A stretch of 64,000 nt of DNA from assembly GCA_022820805.1 (NCBI GenBank), contig JAJEEV010000007.1, positions 1-64,000 on the forward strand, written 5' to 3'. Below the pieces are notes generated by a model. That model did not search any database, was not told where the DNA came from, and worked only from the letters and a program-made list of their open reading frames with translations. Shown here piece by piece: positions 1 through 8,881 of this stretch. Position numbers and translations under genes: made by a program. Within the stretch, counting starts at the first letter, position 1; every line of letters begins with the position of its first letter. The stretch comes from Acidimicrobiia bacterium (GTDB lineage Bacteria > Actinomycetota > Acidimicrobiia > Acidimicrobiales > Aldehydirespiratoraceae).

Positions 1-2
1 GG

Positions 3-2084
3 CTAGAAGCCGTGGCCGATGCTCTCGTCGATGAACTCGTTGGTGAACAACTGGTCGGCGGTCAGGCCCGGATCGATGTCCATGCCCGCAGCCCGCATGT
101 CGTCGAGCACCTTGGCGATGCGCTCAGGAACCATGTTGCCCACGATGCCATCGCCGCCGTCGCCGACCAGCCCGAACTCGCGCTTGGCCGAATGCGAGAA
201 CTCAGCCAGATCAGGCGGATACACCCAGAAGTCCTCATACTTGAGCACCGCGTCCACGATGATCGCGTTGGCGCGATCGGGGCTGTTGTTGAAGTCAACA
301 GCCGCCTGCTGGATGATCGGCACCAGCTTCTCGAGGCAGGGCCTCAGATCCTCCAGATCACCCGGGCGCACCCCGATGGTCTGGGAGTAGATCTGGAACC
401 CGGCATCGTGCAGCAGCTGGAACGCCACCGGCTTGCCCCACTGCTCATAGACGTGCTCATAGGTGTACACCTCAGAGGAGGCGAACCCCTGCTGGGCGAT
501 CGAGCCGCCCGCACCGACGAAGCGCGACGGGTTGCCCTCATAGGACGGGTCCACCTGGTCAGCGGACCAGATCCCCTGGGCCACGAACACCTCAGAGAAG
601 GTGCCGCCGCCGAACACGTTGATGGTGATGCCCTGAGCACCCAGATCAGCGATGCTGTTCACATCGGGGTAGGTCTCGGGATCCCACATGATCATCTGCG
701 GGTTGCGCTCCAAGGGAGCAACCACCGACATCAAAGGAGCCACGTCCCAGTGGTTGACCTGCTGGTCGGTGGACGCATAGCCCAGGTGGATGCCCTCGTC
801 GACGGCCATGTGCTGTGAGACCGGCGAGAACCCGATGGCCGGACCGCCGGTGCGGACCTCCCACTCGATGCCCAAGTCGGTGCCACCGAGCACCATCGAG
901 GCCCGGACAACCTTGTTGTCCACATCGACGACATAGTCATCGCCGAGCAGCTCGTACATGGCGCCGTGCTCGGACTCCGGGAACCAGTCCGTCTGAACCA
1001 CCAACGGCGACGGACACACGCCGGACAGGTCGACGGCCACGCCTTCTGCGGGTGCGGCGTCGATGTCGGGGTACGGGAGACCGATGTTGGGATCGATGAA
1101 CTCGTTGGTGAACAGCTGATCGGCGGTCAGGCTCGGATCGATGTCCATGCCCGCAGCCCGCATGTCGTCGAGCACCTTGGCGATGCGCTCAGGAACCATG
1201 TTGCCCACGGTGTCGTCGGGGCCGTTGCTCATGAGCCCGAAGTCGCGCTGGGCCTGAACCGAGAACTCGGCCAGATCAGGCGGGTACACCCAGAAGTCCT
1301 GGTACTTCTCGACCGCGTCCACGATGATGGCGTCGGCCCTCGACGGGTCCGACTCGAAGTTCACCACGGCCTGCTGGATGATCGGTACCAGCTTCTCGAG
1401 GCAGGGCCTCAACTCCTCGAGGTCACCGGGGCGCACGCCGATGGTCTGGGAGTAGATCTGGAACCCGGCGTCGTGCAGCAGCTGGAACGCCACCGGCTTG
1501 CCCCACTCCTCATAGACGTGCTCATAGGTGTACACCTCAGAAGAGGCGAACCCTTGCTGGGCGATCGAGCCGCCCGCACCGACGAACCGCGACGGGTTGC
1601 CCTCATAGGACGGATCAACCTGGTCTGCAGACCAGATCCCCTGAGCCACGAACACCTCAGAGAAGGTGCCGCCGCCGAACACGTTGATGGTGATGCCCTG
1701 AGCACCCAGATCAGCGATGCTGTTCACGTTGGGGTAGGTCTCGGGATCCCACATGATCATCTGCGGGTTGCGCTCCAGCGGAGCGACCACCGACATCAGC
1801 GGGGCCACGTCCCAGTGGTTGATCTGCTGGTCGGTGGACGCATAGCCCAGGTGGATTCCCTCGTCGACGGCCATGTGCTGAGACACTGGCGAGAACCCGA
1901 TGGCCGGACCGCCGGTGCGGACCTCCCACTCGATGCCTAGATCGGTGCCACCGAGCACCATCGAGGCCCGGACGACCTTGTTGTCCACATCGACGACGTA
2001 GTCGTCGCCGAGCAGCTCGTACATGGCGCCGTGCTCGGACTCCGGGAACCAGTCCGTCTGGACCACCAACGGCGACGGGCAGAC
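3..2084 (-). repeat. 1065-bp internal tandem duplication of the binding-protein gene
   Basis: Two head-to-tail copies of one coding unit lie at about 1020-2084 and 3-1019, offset by exactly 1065 bp (355 codons). Long stretches are identical at the nucleotide level, including at synonymous positions. This points to a recent duplication, or to ongoing gene conversion between the halves. The second unit is about 17 codons short because the gene stops there. Confidence 0.9.
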
Positions 2085-2330
2085 GCCCGCCAGCTCGCCC
2101 TCGACCACCGGCACTGCGGTAGTCGTGGCCGCGGGCGTGTCGTCCTCGTCCGCCGCGGGCGCCGCGTCAGCGTCGTCGTCCGGGGCGGCGTCGGCGTCTG
2201 ACGGCGCGGTCGTGGCCTCCGGCTCGGCGGCTGTGCCGGGAGCGTCGGCGTCGTCGTCGCCGCAAGCCGCAGCCACGAGGCCGAAAGCCAGCAGAACCGC
2301 GACAAGTCGCATCCACGTTCTGTTCTTCAC
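3..2330 (-). CDS. ABC importer substrate-binding lipoprotein with duplicated binding domain
   Basis: This is the extracytoplasmic binding protein of an ABC importer of the nitrate/sulfonate/taurine (NMT1/SsuA-like) class, encoded just before its permease and ATPase. The 775-residue product starts at a GTG with a strong AGGAGG 8 nt upstream. It has a lipoprotein signal ending in VAAAC (Cys23), an Asp/Ala/Thr-rich linker to about residue 80, and then the same domain twice (residues 83-437 and 438-775). The copies differ at few positions, for example PNV versus PDV and EEW versus EQW. Family members normally carry one domain of 300-350 residues. The ligand cannot be told from the sequence. The class is clear; the exact substrate group is an inference from the permease and ATPase. 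Confidence 0.85.
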   Translation of the reverse strand: MKNRTWMRLVAVLLAFGLVAAACGDDDADAPGTAAEPEATTAPSDADAAPDDDADAAPAADEDDTPAATTTAVPVVEGELAGVCPSPLVVQTDWFPESEHGAMYELLGDDYVVDVDNKVVRASMVLGGTDLGIEWEVRTGGPAIGFSPVSQHMAVDEGIHLGYASTDQQINHWDVAPLMSVVAPLERNPQMIMWDPETYPNVNSIADLGAQGITINVFGGGTFSEVFVAQGIWSADQVDPSYEGNPSRFVGAGGSIAQQGFASSEVYTYEHVYEEWGKPVAFQLLHDAGFQIYSQTIGVRPGDLEELRPCLEKLVPIIQQAVVNFESDPSRADAIIVDAVEKYQDFWVYPPDLAEFSVQAQRDFGLMSNGPDDTVGNMVPERIAKVLDDMRAAGMDIDPSLTADQLFTNEFIDPNIGLPYPDIDAAPAEGVAVDLSGVCPSPLVVQTDWFPESEHGAMYELLGDDYVVDVDNKVVRASMVLGGTDLGIEWEVRTGGPAIGFSPVSQHMAVDEGIHLGYASTDQQVNHWDVAPLMSVVAPLERNPQMIMWDPETYPDVNSIADLGAQGITINVFGGGTFSEVFVAQGIWSADQVDPSYEGNPSRFVGAGGSIAQQGFASSEVYTYEHVYEQWGKPVAFQLLHDAGFQIYSQTIGVRPGDLEDLRPCLEKLVPIIQQAAVDFNNSPDRANAIIVDAVLKYEDFWVYPPDLAEFSHSAKREFGLVGDGGDGIVGNMVPERIAKVLDDMRAAGMDIDPGLTADQLFTNEFIDESIGHGF

Positions 2331-2443
2331 TTGAGATTCCTCCTGCAGGGAATTGAACCGATCGGGCCATTCACGGCACCGATCCCGACGAAGCTACAGG
2401 AGTCGTATACCGCCCGGCAAAGCGGGCGTGACCGGCGGAGTCG

Positions 2444-3346
2444 TCAGCCGAGAACCTCGGTCTCGTGCCACTTGCCGATGACGAGCTTCTGGATCCAGCC
2501 GAACGTCCAGAACGTGACGACGCCCAGAGCCGACGACATGATGACCGAGGTCAGCAGCTCCTCACCGTCGAGCTGGCTCGCATACCTTCGCAGGAGCTGG
2601 CCGATGCCGGCCTCGCCCTGGCCGAAGAAGAAGTCGCCGACGATGGCGCCGATCACGGCCAGGCCTGCGGAGATGCGCAGCCCTGCGAACACGGCCGGCA
2701 GGGCGGCCGGGAACATGAGTTTGCGGAGCCGGGTGAGGCGGTTGGCCTGGTGCAGTGTGAACAGGTCGTGCATTCCCCGCTCGGCCGACTGCAGCCCGAA
2801 CAGCGTGTTCATGATGATCGGGAACAGCGAGATGATGATGCACACGATCACCCGCGCCGTCGTTCCGTAACCGAACCAGAAGCCGATCATCGGCACGATG
2901 GCCAGGATGGGTATGGCCTGAAGGGTCACCGCGAACGGGAAGACCGCCCGCTCGATCATCTTGGCCTGACTCATCATGGTGGCCAGGAAGAAACCGATGG
3001 TGATGGCGATGCCCAGGCCGATCAACGCCACCTGGGTGCTGTTCCACAGCGCCTTGAGGATCCGCGAGTAGTTGTCCCACTCCAGGAAGCCGATCTGCAC
3101 GACTCTGTGCGGTGGCTGCAGCAGGAAGCGGCGGCTGGGTTCGAGGATCACGTACGAGATCACGTACCAGAAGCCGAGCAGCGCACCCCCCAGCACCACC
3201 GGAGGCACGGCCACCCGAACCAGGCTCTTCGGCCGGGAGGCGCCCGGCAGAGGCCCGGGGGTGTGGACCAGCGCCTCCTCCGCGGGTGGAAGGTCCGCGG
3301 CCGAACCCTCCGGCGCCGGGCGGATCAGATCGGGGCTCACAGTCAT
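2444..3346 (-). CDS. ABC importer permease (SsuC/TauC-like)
   Basis: Integral membrane permease of the importer whose binding protein is encoded downstream at 3-2330. The 300-residue product has a hydrophilic N-terminus of about 45 residues, then several membrane segments (for example residues 50-68 and 105-130). It carries the cytoplasmic EAA-type region near residues 175-215 that contacts the ATPase, as in the binding-protein-dependent permease family used for nitrate, sulfonate and thiamine-precursor uptake. Its ATG overlaps the TGA of the ATPase gene (ATGA at 3343-3346), so the two are translationally coupled. A gap of about 110 bp separates it from the binding-protein gene. The substrate is not determined. 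Confidence 0.85.
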   Translation of the reverse strand: MTVSPDLIRPAPEGSAADLPPAEEALVHTPGPLPGASRPKSLVRVAVPPVVLGGALLGFWYVISYVILEPSRRFLLQPPHRVVQIGFLEWDNYSRILKALWNSTQVALIGLGIAITIGFFLATMMSQAKMIERAVFPFAVTLQAIPILAIVPMIGFWFGYGTTARVIVCIIISLFPIIMNTLFGLQSAERGMHDLFTLHQANRLTRLRKLMFPAALPAVFAGLRISAGLAVIGAIVGDFFFGQGEAGIGQLLRRYASQLDGEELLTSVIMSSALGVVTFWTFGWIQKLVIGKWHETEVLG

Positions 3347-4092
3347 GATGAGGAACCTCGCAGGGCTAGGGAGACCTCGCCGCTGAGTTGGGCGAAGTCC
3401 GGGTTGAAGCGCAGCTCGGGCTGGCGCGGGTAGCTGAACGGCACGTCGAAACCGGCGATTATCCGCCCCGGTCGAGCCGACATGACGTAGACCTTGGTGC
3501 TCATGAACACCGCTTCGCTGATGGAGTGGGTTATGAACAGTCCGGCGAACCCCTCCGACTGGAACAGCCGCTGTGTCTCCTCGTTGAGGTGCTCCCGGGT
3601 CATCTCGTCCACGGCGCCGAAGGGCTCGTCGAACAGGAAGACGGGTGGCTTCAGGGTGAGGGTGCGGGCCAGCGAGGTCCGCATCTTCATGCCGCCGGAG
3701 AGCGACTTCGGGTAGTGGTTCTCGAAGCCGGTCAGGCCGACCAGCTCGATCGCCGCGGTCGACAGCCTCGTCCGCTCAGCGGAGTCGAATCCGTGCAGCT
3801 CGGCCAGCAGCTCGATGTTCTGGCGCACCGTGCGCCAGGGCAGCAGCGTGGCGTCCTGGAACACGTAGCCGAGCCGCTCGCGGTCGACCTCCACGCTGCC
3901 GGCGGTCGGATCCAGCAGGCCCGACGCGATCCGCAGCAGGGTCGACTTGCCGCATCCCGAAGGACCGACGACGGTGATGAACTCACCCTTGTCGATCGAG
4001 AATGTGATGTTTCTCAGCGCCTCGGTCCCGTCGGGGAAGGTCATTCCTATCCCGTCGAAGGACAGCGCGCCGGTGGTGGTCACAGTCGTCAC
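3343..4092 (-). CDS. ABC importer ATPase (SsuB/TauB-like)
   Basis: ATP-binding subunit energising the importer encoded just downstream. It has Walker A GPSGCGKST, the signature LSGGMKMR, Walker B VFLFDEPFG and the switch histidine in FITHS, all typical of the nitrate/sulfonate/taurine transporter ATPases (about 250 residues). I prefer the GTG at 4092, which has GGGGAG 9 nt upstream; in-frame ATGs at 4113 and 4155 would add 7 or 21 residues but have weak ribosome sites. It is the first gene of the transporter operon and overlaps the permease start by 4 nt. The divergent gene at 4194 leaves a short shared promoter region. Confidence 0.85.
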   Translation of the reverse strand: MTTVTTTGALSFDGIGMTFPDGTEALRNITFSIDKGEFITVVGPSGCGKSTLLRIASGLLDPTAGSVEVDRERLGYVFQDATLLPWRTVRQNIELLAELHGFDSAERTRLSTAAIELVGLTGFENHYPKSLSGGMKMRTSLARTLTLKPPVFLFDEPFGAVDEMTREHLNEETQRLFQSEGFAGLFITHSISEAVFMSTKVYVMSARPGRIIAGFDVPFSYPRQPELRFNPDFAQLSGEVSLALRGSSS

Positions 4093-4193
4093 CAGATCCG
4101 TCTCCCCCTTCATGTCGAATAATGTGTGGAGGTTGCCTGTTGCAGCGGCGACCATACAGTACCCCGACCAGACCGTGACCAGACCGGTGGACT

Positions 4194-4754
4194 ATGCGCG
4201 TCCTACTACTCGACGGCTACGACCCAGCAGATGACGACCGCCGCGTGGTGGTCGAGGCCGTCGAGGAGTTGGAGGCCGGGCGCCACGACGTGGACCTGCT
4301 GGCCGTCCACGACTTCAACCCGGTGCTGTCGGCCGCTGAGCGGACCGCGTACCACAGCGACCAGCCGGTGATCTCCGAGGACGTGCGCGACTCGGCCGCC
4401 AGGCTCCAGGCCGCGGAGGCGCTGCTGTTCTGCTACCCCACCATGGCGTTCAACGTGCCCGCAACCCTCAAGGGCTGGCTGGAGCGGGTGATGGTGCCCG
4501 GGGTGGCGTTCGTGTTCGACGACCGGCACCGGGTGCGGCCCGGCATGCAGAACATCCGCCGGATCGGGGCGGTCACCACCAGCCCCCACAGCCGGATGGC
4601 CCGGTTCCGCGCCCGCGACGCCGGCAAACGCACCACGGCCCGCACCCTGCGACTCAGCGCCCACAAGCGCTGCCGAACCACCTTCGTCTCAGTGCCCACC
4701 CCCGCCAACGACGAGGGAGTCGCCAAGATCCGCCAAGCCCTGAGCCGCTGGTAA
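4194..4754 (+). CDS. Flavodoxin-fold NAD(P)H dehydrogenase (quinone) family protein
   Basis: The 186-residue protein has the flavodoxin-like fold of the NQO1/KefF/MdaB family, which reduces quinones or other electrophiles with NAD(P)H through FMN. The N-terminal strand is MRVLLLDGYDP. The central part, CYPTMAFNVPATLKGWLERV, matches the family's conserved flavin and active-site loop, and FVFDD follows it. The usual first loop that holds the FMN phosphate is less typical here. It is transcribed away from the ABC importer and converges on the LLM oxidoreductase at 5027. It may be a single-gene unit. The physiological substrate is unknown. Confidence 0.75.
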   Translation: MRVLLLDGYDPADDDRRVVVEAVEELEAGRHDVDLLAVHDFNPVLSAAERTAYHSDQPVISEDVRDSAARLQAAEALLFCYPTMAFNVPATLKGWLERVMVPGVAFVFDDRHRVRPGMQNIRRIGAVTTSPHSRMARFRARDAGKRTTARTLRLSAHKRCRTTFVSVPTPANDEGVAKIRQALSRW

Positions 4755-4795
4755 CCCCTTTACCCCACCCGCCAGCCGCTGGAACGCGATCCGCC

Positions 4796-4891
4796 AGGCC
4801 GGGGGGTGGCGGCGAGGAACGTTCGACGGACAATGGGGCGAAGCCCCGTCCGTCGAACGGCCTCGACGACAGGACCCGCCGGCCGGACGAG
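4796..4891 (+). repeat. Dispersed hairpin repeat family 1, copy 1
   Basis: A 96-bp element whose core is a long inverted repeat: CGTTCGACGGAC, three unpaired bases, GGGGC, a GAA loop, GCCCC, then GTCCGTCGAACG. It lies between two convergent genes. Near-identical copies are at 4926-5021 (direct, 130 bp away) and 8882-8973 (inverted). It could act as a two-way terminator or be a REP-like mobile unit. Confidence 0.85.
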
Positions 4892-4925
4892 ATCAGACCC
4901 AGCCAGGCCCCGGGGGCGATCCGTG

Positions 4926-5021
4926 AGGCCGGGGGGTGGCGGCGAGGAACGGTCGACGGACAATGGGGCGAAGCCCCGTCCGTCGAACGGCCTCGACGAC
5001 TGGACCCGCCGGCCGGACGAG
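4926..5021 (+). repeat. Dispersed hairpin repeat family 1, copy 2
   Basis: Second copy of the same 96-bp unit, in direct orientation 130 bp after copy 1. It has one change in the hairpin arm (GGTCGAC instead of GTTCGAC). The similarity begins a few bases earlier (GCGATCCG at 4916-4923). The unit ends just before the stop codon of the LLM oxidoreductase gene at 5027. Confidence 0.85.
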
Positions 5022-5026
5022 CCTGC

Positions 5027-6184
5027 TCAGGAACCAGGAAGCAGCGGCAGGACTTCCTCAGCAATGCGGTGCAACTGTTCCTCGACCTTCGAGTAAGGGT
5101 CGCCAGGCATGGCCGGGAACAGCAGCAGATTCTCCAGCCCAATGTCCTCGTCGTAGGAGTTGATGAACTCCGCCACCTGCTCGCCGGTGCCCACCACGCA
5201 GGTCTTCTGCTCGATGGACTCCTCCAGGGTGGGGATCAGCCCCGGCTTGGCCGGTCGGCCGTCGGGGCCCATGTAGCCCTTGCTCCATCCGTAGGGGCCG
5301 AGGAACTTCCAGAACTCGTCGTGGCCGTCGCGGAATGATGCCTCGGCGGCCTCGTAGGTGTCGTCCACCCGCACGTTCATCACCAGCAAGCGGTGCTCGC
5401 CCCGGGCCAGCTCCCGGCCGTGGTGGGCCGCGTACCTCTCGGCGAACTGCTCCCAGCGCATCTTCACGAACGAGTGGTGGTTGTTCCAGAACACCCCGCC
5501 CCAGCCCCAGCGGGGCACCTGCTCGAGGGTGGGCGGAGAGGTGATCGCCTGCCAGATCTCGTAGGGGTAGAGGGGCCTGGGCACCAGCGACAGCTCGGTC
5601 ACGAAGCCGCCCCGGTCCGGGATGCCCGCCGGCGGGAAGTCGTAGACGTCGCCGTGGAAGCTGAAGGACTCGTTGTCCAGCGCCAGCCGTATCACCTGCA
5701 TCGCCTCGTCGAACTGCTTGCGGTTGAGCTCGTCGGCCGCGGCCTTGTCGGGGTTGTCGAAGCTGCCGATCTTGGTGCCCAGCGTCTCGGCCTCGCGCGG
5801 CACCGTGCCCCGGCCCACGCCGAGGATCCCGCGGCCGCCGGAGATGTTGTGCATCGTGGCGAAGTCCTCGGCCAGCCGCAGGGGATGCCACTGGGGCACG
5901 ATGTTGAACGCCATGCCGATCCGGATGTTCTCGGTCCGCTCGGCCAGGATCGTGCCCACCAGGATCCCGTTGGGGATCACCTCGTAGCCCTCGTACTGGA
6001 AGTGGTGCTCGGTCAGCCAGTACGAGTCGAACCCCAGGCGGTCGCACACCACTCCCATGTCGATGATCCGCTCGGTGGCCCGCCACATCTCCTTGTGGCC
6101 GAAGCGGCGGTCGGTGGGAACTGGGGGTCCTGCGCCCGCGTCCGGGAACTCGACCCCGCCGAACAGGAAAACACCCGTGCGCAT
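5027..6184 (-). CDS. LLM-class flavin-dependent oxidoreductase
   Basis: Luciferase-like monooxygenase family enzyme (TIM barrel using reduced FMN or F420). The 385-residue product begins MRTGVFLFGG and shows family features: the LTEHHF segment near residue 60, the GRGILGVGRG strand-loop near 120, and a C-terminal helix-rich part. I chose the ATG at 6184. The reading frame stays open to 6301, but that extension runs through a dispersed repeat also found at 18031 and has no domain character. The natural substrate cannot be predicted. The gene converges with the flavodoxin-like gene, with two hairpin repeats between them. Confidence 0.85.
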   Translation of the reverse strand: MRTGVFLFGGVEFPDAGAGPPVPTDRRFGHKEMWRATERIIDMGVVCDRLGFDSYWLTEHHFQYEGYEVIPNGILVGTILAERTENIRIGMAFNIVPQWHPLRLAEDFATMHNISGGRGILGVGRGTVPREAETLGTKIGSFDNPDKAAADELNRKQFDEAMQVIRLALDNESFSFHGDVYDFPPAGIPDRGGFVTELSLVPRPLYPYEIWQAITSPPTLEQVPRWGWGGVFWNNHHSFVKMRWEQFAERYAAHHGRELARGEHRLLVMNVRVDDTYEAAEASFRDGHDEFWKFLGPYGWSKGYMGPDGRPAKPGLIPTLEESIEQKTCVVGTGEQVAEFINSYDEDIGLENLLLFPAMPGDPYSKVEEQLHRIAEEVLPLLPGS

Positions 6185-6196
6185 GGCCTCCACTGT

Positions 6197-6341
6197 AGAG
6201 GCCGAGCGAGAAGGCGGGATGACGCGGCCCATACGGCGCGAGGCCGTGGCCCGAGCGGCCCGTGAGCGCAGCGAACAAGAGCGGGAGAGACCCCGCTGCA
6301 ACGCGACCGGCTTGCGCCCACCCGCGCCCGTTTCTTAGGCG
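6197..6341 (-). repeat. Dispersed repeat family 2, copy A
   Basis: A 145-bp block with a close copy at 18031-18173. The shared core includes GGCGGGATGACGCGGCCCAT followed by a GC-rich part rich in CGAGCGGCCCGTGAGCG. Both copies have the same orientation relative to the minus-strand genes and end 3-13 bp before a start codon (6184 and 18028). The element is non-coding or at most an untranslated leader. Confidence 0.85.
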
Positions 6342-6377
6342 CCGCGGGTGGCAGTCCCCGCCGGCCGCGAGGCAGAT

Positions 6378-6668
6378 TCAGCAGTCGCGGATCACGCGGA
6401 AGGCCCGCATCGTGGCCTCCCGGCACCAGTCCCCCATGGCCTCGTCGACCGCTGCGACATCGGCGCCGGGCACGTCGTCCCAGGCCTGCTGCGATTCCCA
6501 GCGGATGACGGCGTGCACCCGGCCGGGGTCGTCGTCGTCCACCCACATCTCCTTGCCGGCGAATCCGGGGCGGGTCTCCAGGTAGCGGCTCCAGTGGCGC
6601 TCCTCGGCGGCCAGCCACCGGTCCCGCTCGGCCGGGTCGACATCGAAGGTCAGAAACTCGATCACCAC
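6378..6668 (-). CDS. TIGR03792-like small ABM-fold protein
   Basis: A 96-residue protein resembling the dimeric ferredoxin-like (antibiotic biosynthesis monooxygenase) family described as TIGR03792. It starts VVIEFLTFDV, has the conserved EERHWSRYLE and GFAGKEMW segments, and VIRWESQQAWDD near the middle. The start is set at the GTG at 6668 because a GAGG lies just upstream and members begin with MVIE; a TTG 9 nt earlier is possible. Function in this family is not established. The gene stands alone between repeats of family 2 (downstream) and family 3 (upstream). Confidence 0.7.
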   Translation of the reverse strand: MVIEFLTFDVDPAERDRWLAAEERHWSRYLETRPGFAGKEMWVDDDDPGRVHAVIRWESQQAWDDVPGADVAAVDEAMGDWCREATMRAFRVIRDC

Positions 6669-6686
6669 GGACCTCAAGCTAGAGGG

Positions 6687-6776
6687 CTGTCCGCCAATGT
6701 TCGTCGGGGACGTCGCCGAATCTCGGTGCGATTCTTGTGGGCATACGACATGTTCCGCTCCCGAGATTCCTTGGGG
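6687..6776 (-). repeat. Dispersed stem-loop repeat family 3, copy A
   Basis: A 90-bp sequence repeated at 41960-42048. Conserved parts are GACGTTCGTCGGGG-like, AATCTCGGTGCGA, TTGTGGGYATACGACA and CCCGAGATTCC. AATCTCGG and CCGAGATT can pair to form a stem enclosing a loop of about 36 nt. In both places it lies about 18-20 bp upstream of a minus-strand start codon (6668 and 41942), so it may be a leader or promoter element of those genes. Confidence 0.75.
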
Positions 6777-6896
6777 CCACGCGTGCGCAGGCTCGTGGAC
6801 GGCGCATACAGGCCGCCGGCGGGAGAAGGCGGCGGGATGCGGGGTCGGGGGGCGGGCGACTTCAGCGTCCGACAGCCGGGGGCGTAGGGTGGTTGC

Positions 6897-8243
6897 ATGA
6901 CTGAAGCCGTCTGCGACCTCCGCAGCTACATGGCCGTTGCCGAGGCGGCCGGGATGCTCAACCGGATCTCACGCCCCGTGAGCCTCGAGCACGAGCTGGC
7001 CGACGTGGCCGCAGCCTTGGAGCGCGCCGACGCGGGGCCCGCGCTGTTCGAGGCGCCCAAGGACTCGCCGTGGCCCATCTTCTCGGGCTCGGTGTCGAGC
7101 CGGCGCACCGCGGCCCTGGCCCTGGGCTGCGAGCCCGGCGAGGTGGTGGACCGCATGGGCCACGCCCTCGAGCCCGCCAACGGCGTGGCCACGGCTCGGG
7201 TGGACTCGGCGGCCTGGCACGACAACTGCGTCACCGGCGAGGACGTTGACCTGGGCGCGATCCCGATCCCGACGCACTCCCGGGGCGACGGCGGCGCCTT
7301 CATCACCGGCGCAGTGAGCGTCACCAAGGATCCGGTCGGCGGCCGGGGCAACCTGTCGTACAACCGGATGCTGATGCTGGATCGCAACGTCTTGGGCTTC
7401 AACGTGAACGAATGGCGCGACGTGGGCACCTTCATGCGCAGCCGGCCCGATCCCGACGCACCCTTCGACGTGGCCCTGGCCATCGGGCTCGACCCTGCGG
7501 TGATGATCGCCGCGGGGGTGCGCACCCCGGTCGACGAGCTCCTCATCGCGGGAGCGTTGCGGGGCCGGCCGGTGGAGGTGTGCGGGGGCCGCACCGTCGA
7601 CGTGGACGTGCCGGCGAGGGCCGAGGTGGTGATCGAGGGCCGGATCCGCCCCAACCAGCGGGCCGACGAGGGACCGCTGGCCGAGTTCCACGGCTACCAC
7701 GGCGAGATGTGGCCGAGCCCCACCATGGAGGTGACCGCCATCTCGTGGCGCCACAGCCCGATCTACCAGACGATCATCCCGGGCTGGTACGAGCACGTGT
7801 TCATCGGCAACGTGTTGCCCCGCGAGCCGCTGCTGCGCCGTTTCGTGCGCCACCTGGACCCCCACGCCGACGTGCACATCCCGCCTTACGGCAACGGGTT
7901 CCTGGCCGTCATCCAGATCGAGCGCGACAATCCGGGCACGCCCAAGAACCTGGCCATGGCGGCCATGGCGGCCCACATCAACATCCGCAACGTGATCGTG
8001 GTGGACCGCGACATCGACGTCAGCCAGCCCTCGGAGCTGCACTGGGCCCTCACCAACCGGGTTCATTGGCTCGACGACGTGTTCACCGCGGGCGACGCCC
8101 AGGGCCATGAGATGGATCCCACCGCCGACAACCGGGGCGTCGGCACCAAGGTGGGCATCGACGCCACCTACAAGCGGGAGCGCCGCGAGTACGGCGAGCG
8201 GGTGGCCTACGCCCCGGTGGATCTCCAGAAGTACCTGTCGTGA
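6897..8243 (+). CDS. UbiD-family decarboxylase
   Basis: Reversible (de)carboxylase of the UbiD family that uses prenylated FMN to act on aromatic or alpha,beta-unsaturated acids. The 448-residue length is normal. Conserved parts include NLSYNRMLMLDRN in the cofactor-binding region and EGPLAEFHGY (Glu258 and Glu263), which holds catalytic acidic residues of the family. The start is the ATG at 6897. The downstream UbiX gene would provide the prenyl-FMN cofactor. The substrate is unknown; with no ubiquinone genes nearby, a catabolic or aromatic-acid role is as likely as quinone synthesis. Confidence 0.88.
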   Translation: MTEAVCDLRSYMAVAEAAGMLNRISRPVSLEHELADVAAALERADAGPALFEAPKDSPWPIFSGSVSSRRTAALALGCEPGEVVDRMGHALEPANGVATARVDSAAWHDNCVTGEDVDLGAIPIPTHSRGDGGAFITGAVSVTKDPVGGRGNLSYNRMLMLDRNVLGFNVNEWRDVGTFMRSRPDPDAPFDVALAIGLDPAVMIAAGVRTPVDELLIAGALRGRPVEVCGGRTVDVDVPARAEVVIEGRIRPNQRADEGPLAEFHGYHGEMWPSPTMEVTAISWRHSPIYQTIIPGWYEHVFIGNVLPREPLLRRFVRHLDPHADVHIPPYGNGFLAVIQIERDNPGTPKNLAMAAMAAHINIRNVIVVDRDIDVSQPSELHWALTNRVHWLDDVFTAGDAQGHEMDPTADNRGVGTKVGIDATYKRERREYGERVAYAPVDLQKYLS

Positions 8244-8280
8244 GCGCAGCGTGCCTCACAGCCGGCGCCAGGACGCCGGG

Positions 8281-8859
8281 GTGGGTGTCGTGAGCGGGCC
8301 GCGGCGGGTGGTGGTGGCCATCAGCGGAGCCACCGGAGTGGTCTACGGCATCCGGGCGCTCGAGCTGATGCGGGGCGTCGACGATGTGGAGACCCACCTG
8401 GTGATGACCGGTCCGGGCCGCCAGACGCTGGCCTACGAGACCGATCTGGCGCCGGCCGACGTGGAGGCGCTGGCCGACGTGGTCCACGGCTCCCGCGACA
8501 TCGCCGCGCCGCTGTCGTCGGGCTCGTTCGCCACCGCGGGGATGATCATCGCTCCGTGCTCGATCAAGATGCTCTCGGCGGTGGCCAACTCGTTCTGCGC
8601 CGACCTGGTGTCGAGGGCCGCGGACGTGACGTTGAAGGAGCGGCGGCCGCTGGTGATGCTGGTGCGCGAGACCCCGCTGCATCTGGGGCATCTGCGGCTG
8701 ATGGCCCAGGCCGCCGAGATCGGCGCGGTCATCTACCCGCCGGTGCCGGCCTTCTACACCCGGCCGGAGTCGATCGAGGATCTGGTCGACCACACGGTGG
8801 TGCGCTCCCTGGAGCACCTGGGCGTCGACGTGGGCGGCATCGCCCGCTGGGGGGAGTAG
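8281..8859 (+). CDS. ubiX: UbiX-type flavin prenyltransferase
   Basis: Makes prenylated FMN from FMN and a dimethylallyl phosphate, the cofactor needed by the UbiD enzyme encoded just upstream. The 192-residue product has the family start (RRVVVAISGATGVVYG), the serine-rich SSGSFATAGMIIAPCS segment that binds flavin phosphate, and RETPLHLGHLRLM before the C-terminal PPVPAFY. The start is the GTG at 8281 with AGGAC about 6 nt upstream; GTG 8290 is also possible. The pair ubiD-ubiX lies 37 bp apart and is surely one operon. Confidence 0.9.
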   Translation: MGVVSGPRRVVVAISGATGVVYGIRALELMRGVDDVETHLVMTGPGRQTLAYETDLAPADVEALADVVHGSRDIAAPLSSGSFATAGMIIAPCSIKMLSAVANSFCADLVSRAADVTLKERRPLVMLVRETPLHLGHLRLMAQAAEIGAVIYPPVPAFYTRPESIEDLVDHTVVRSLEHLGVDVGGIARWGE

Positions 8860-8881
8860 GCACCGGCCCACCCTTTGGCCC

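Noticed and set aside
6185-6301. A longer N-terminus for the LLM oxidoreductase.
   Set aside because: The extension lies in a dispersed repeat also present at 18031 and has no domain character; ATG 6184 starts the barrel.
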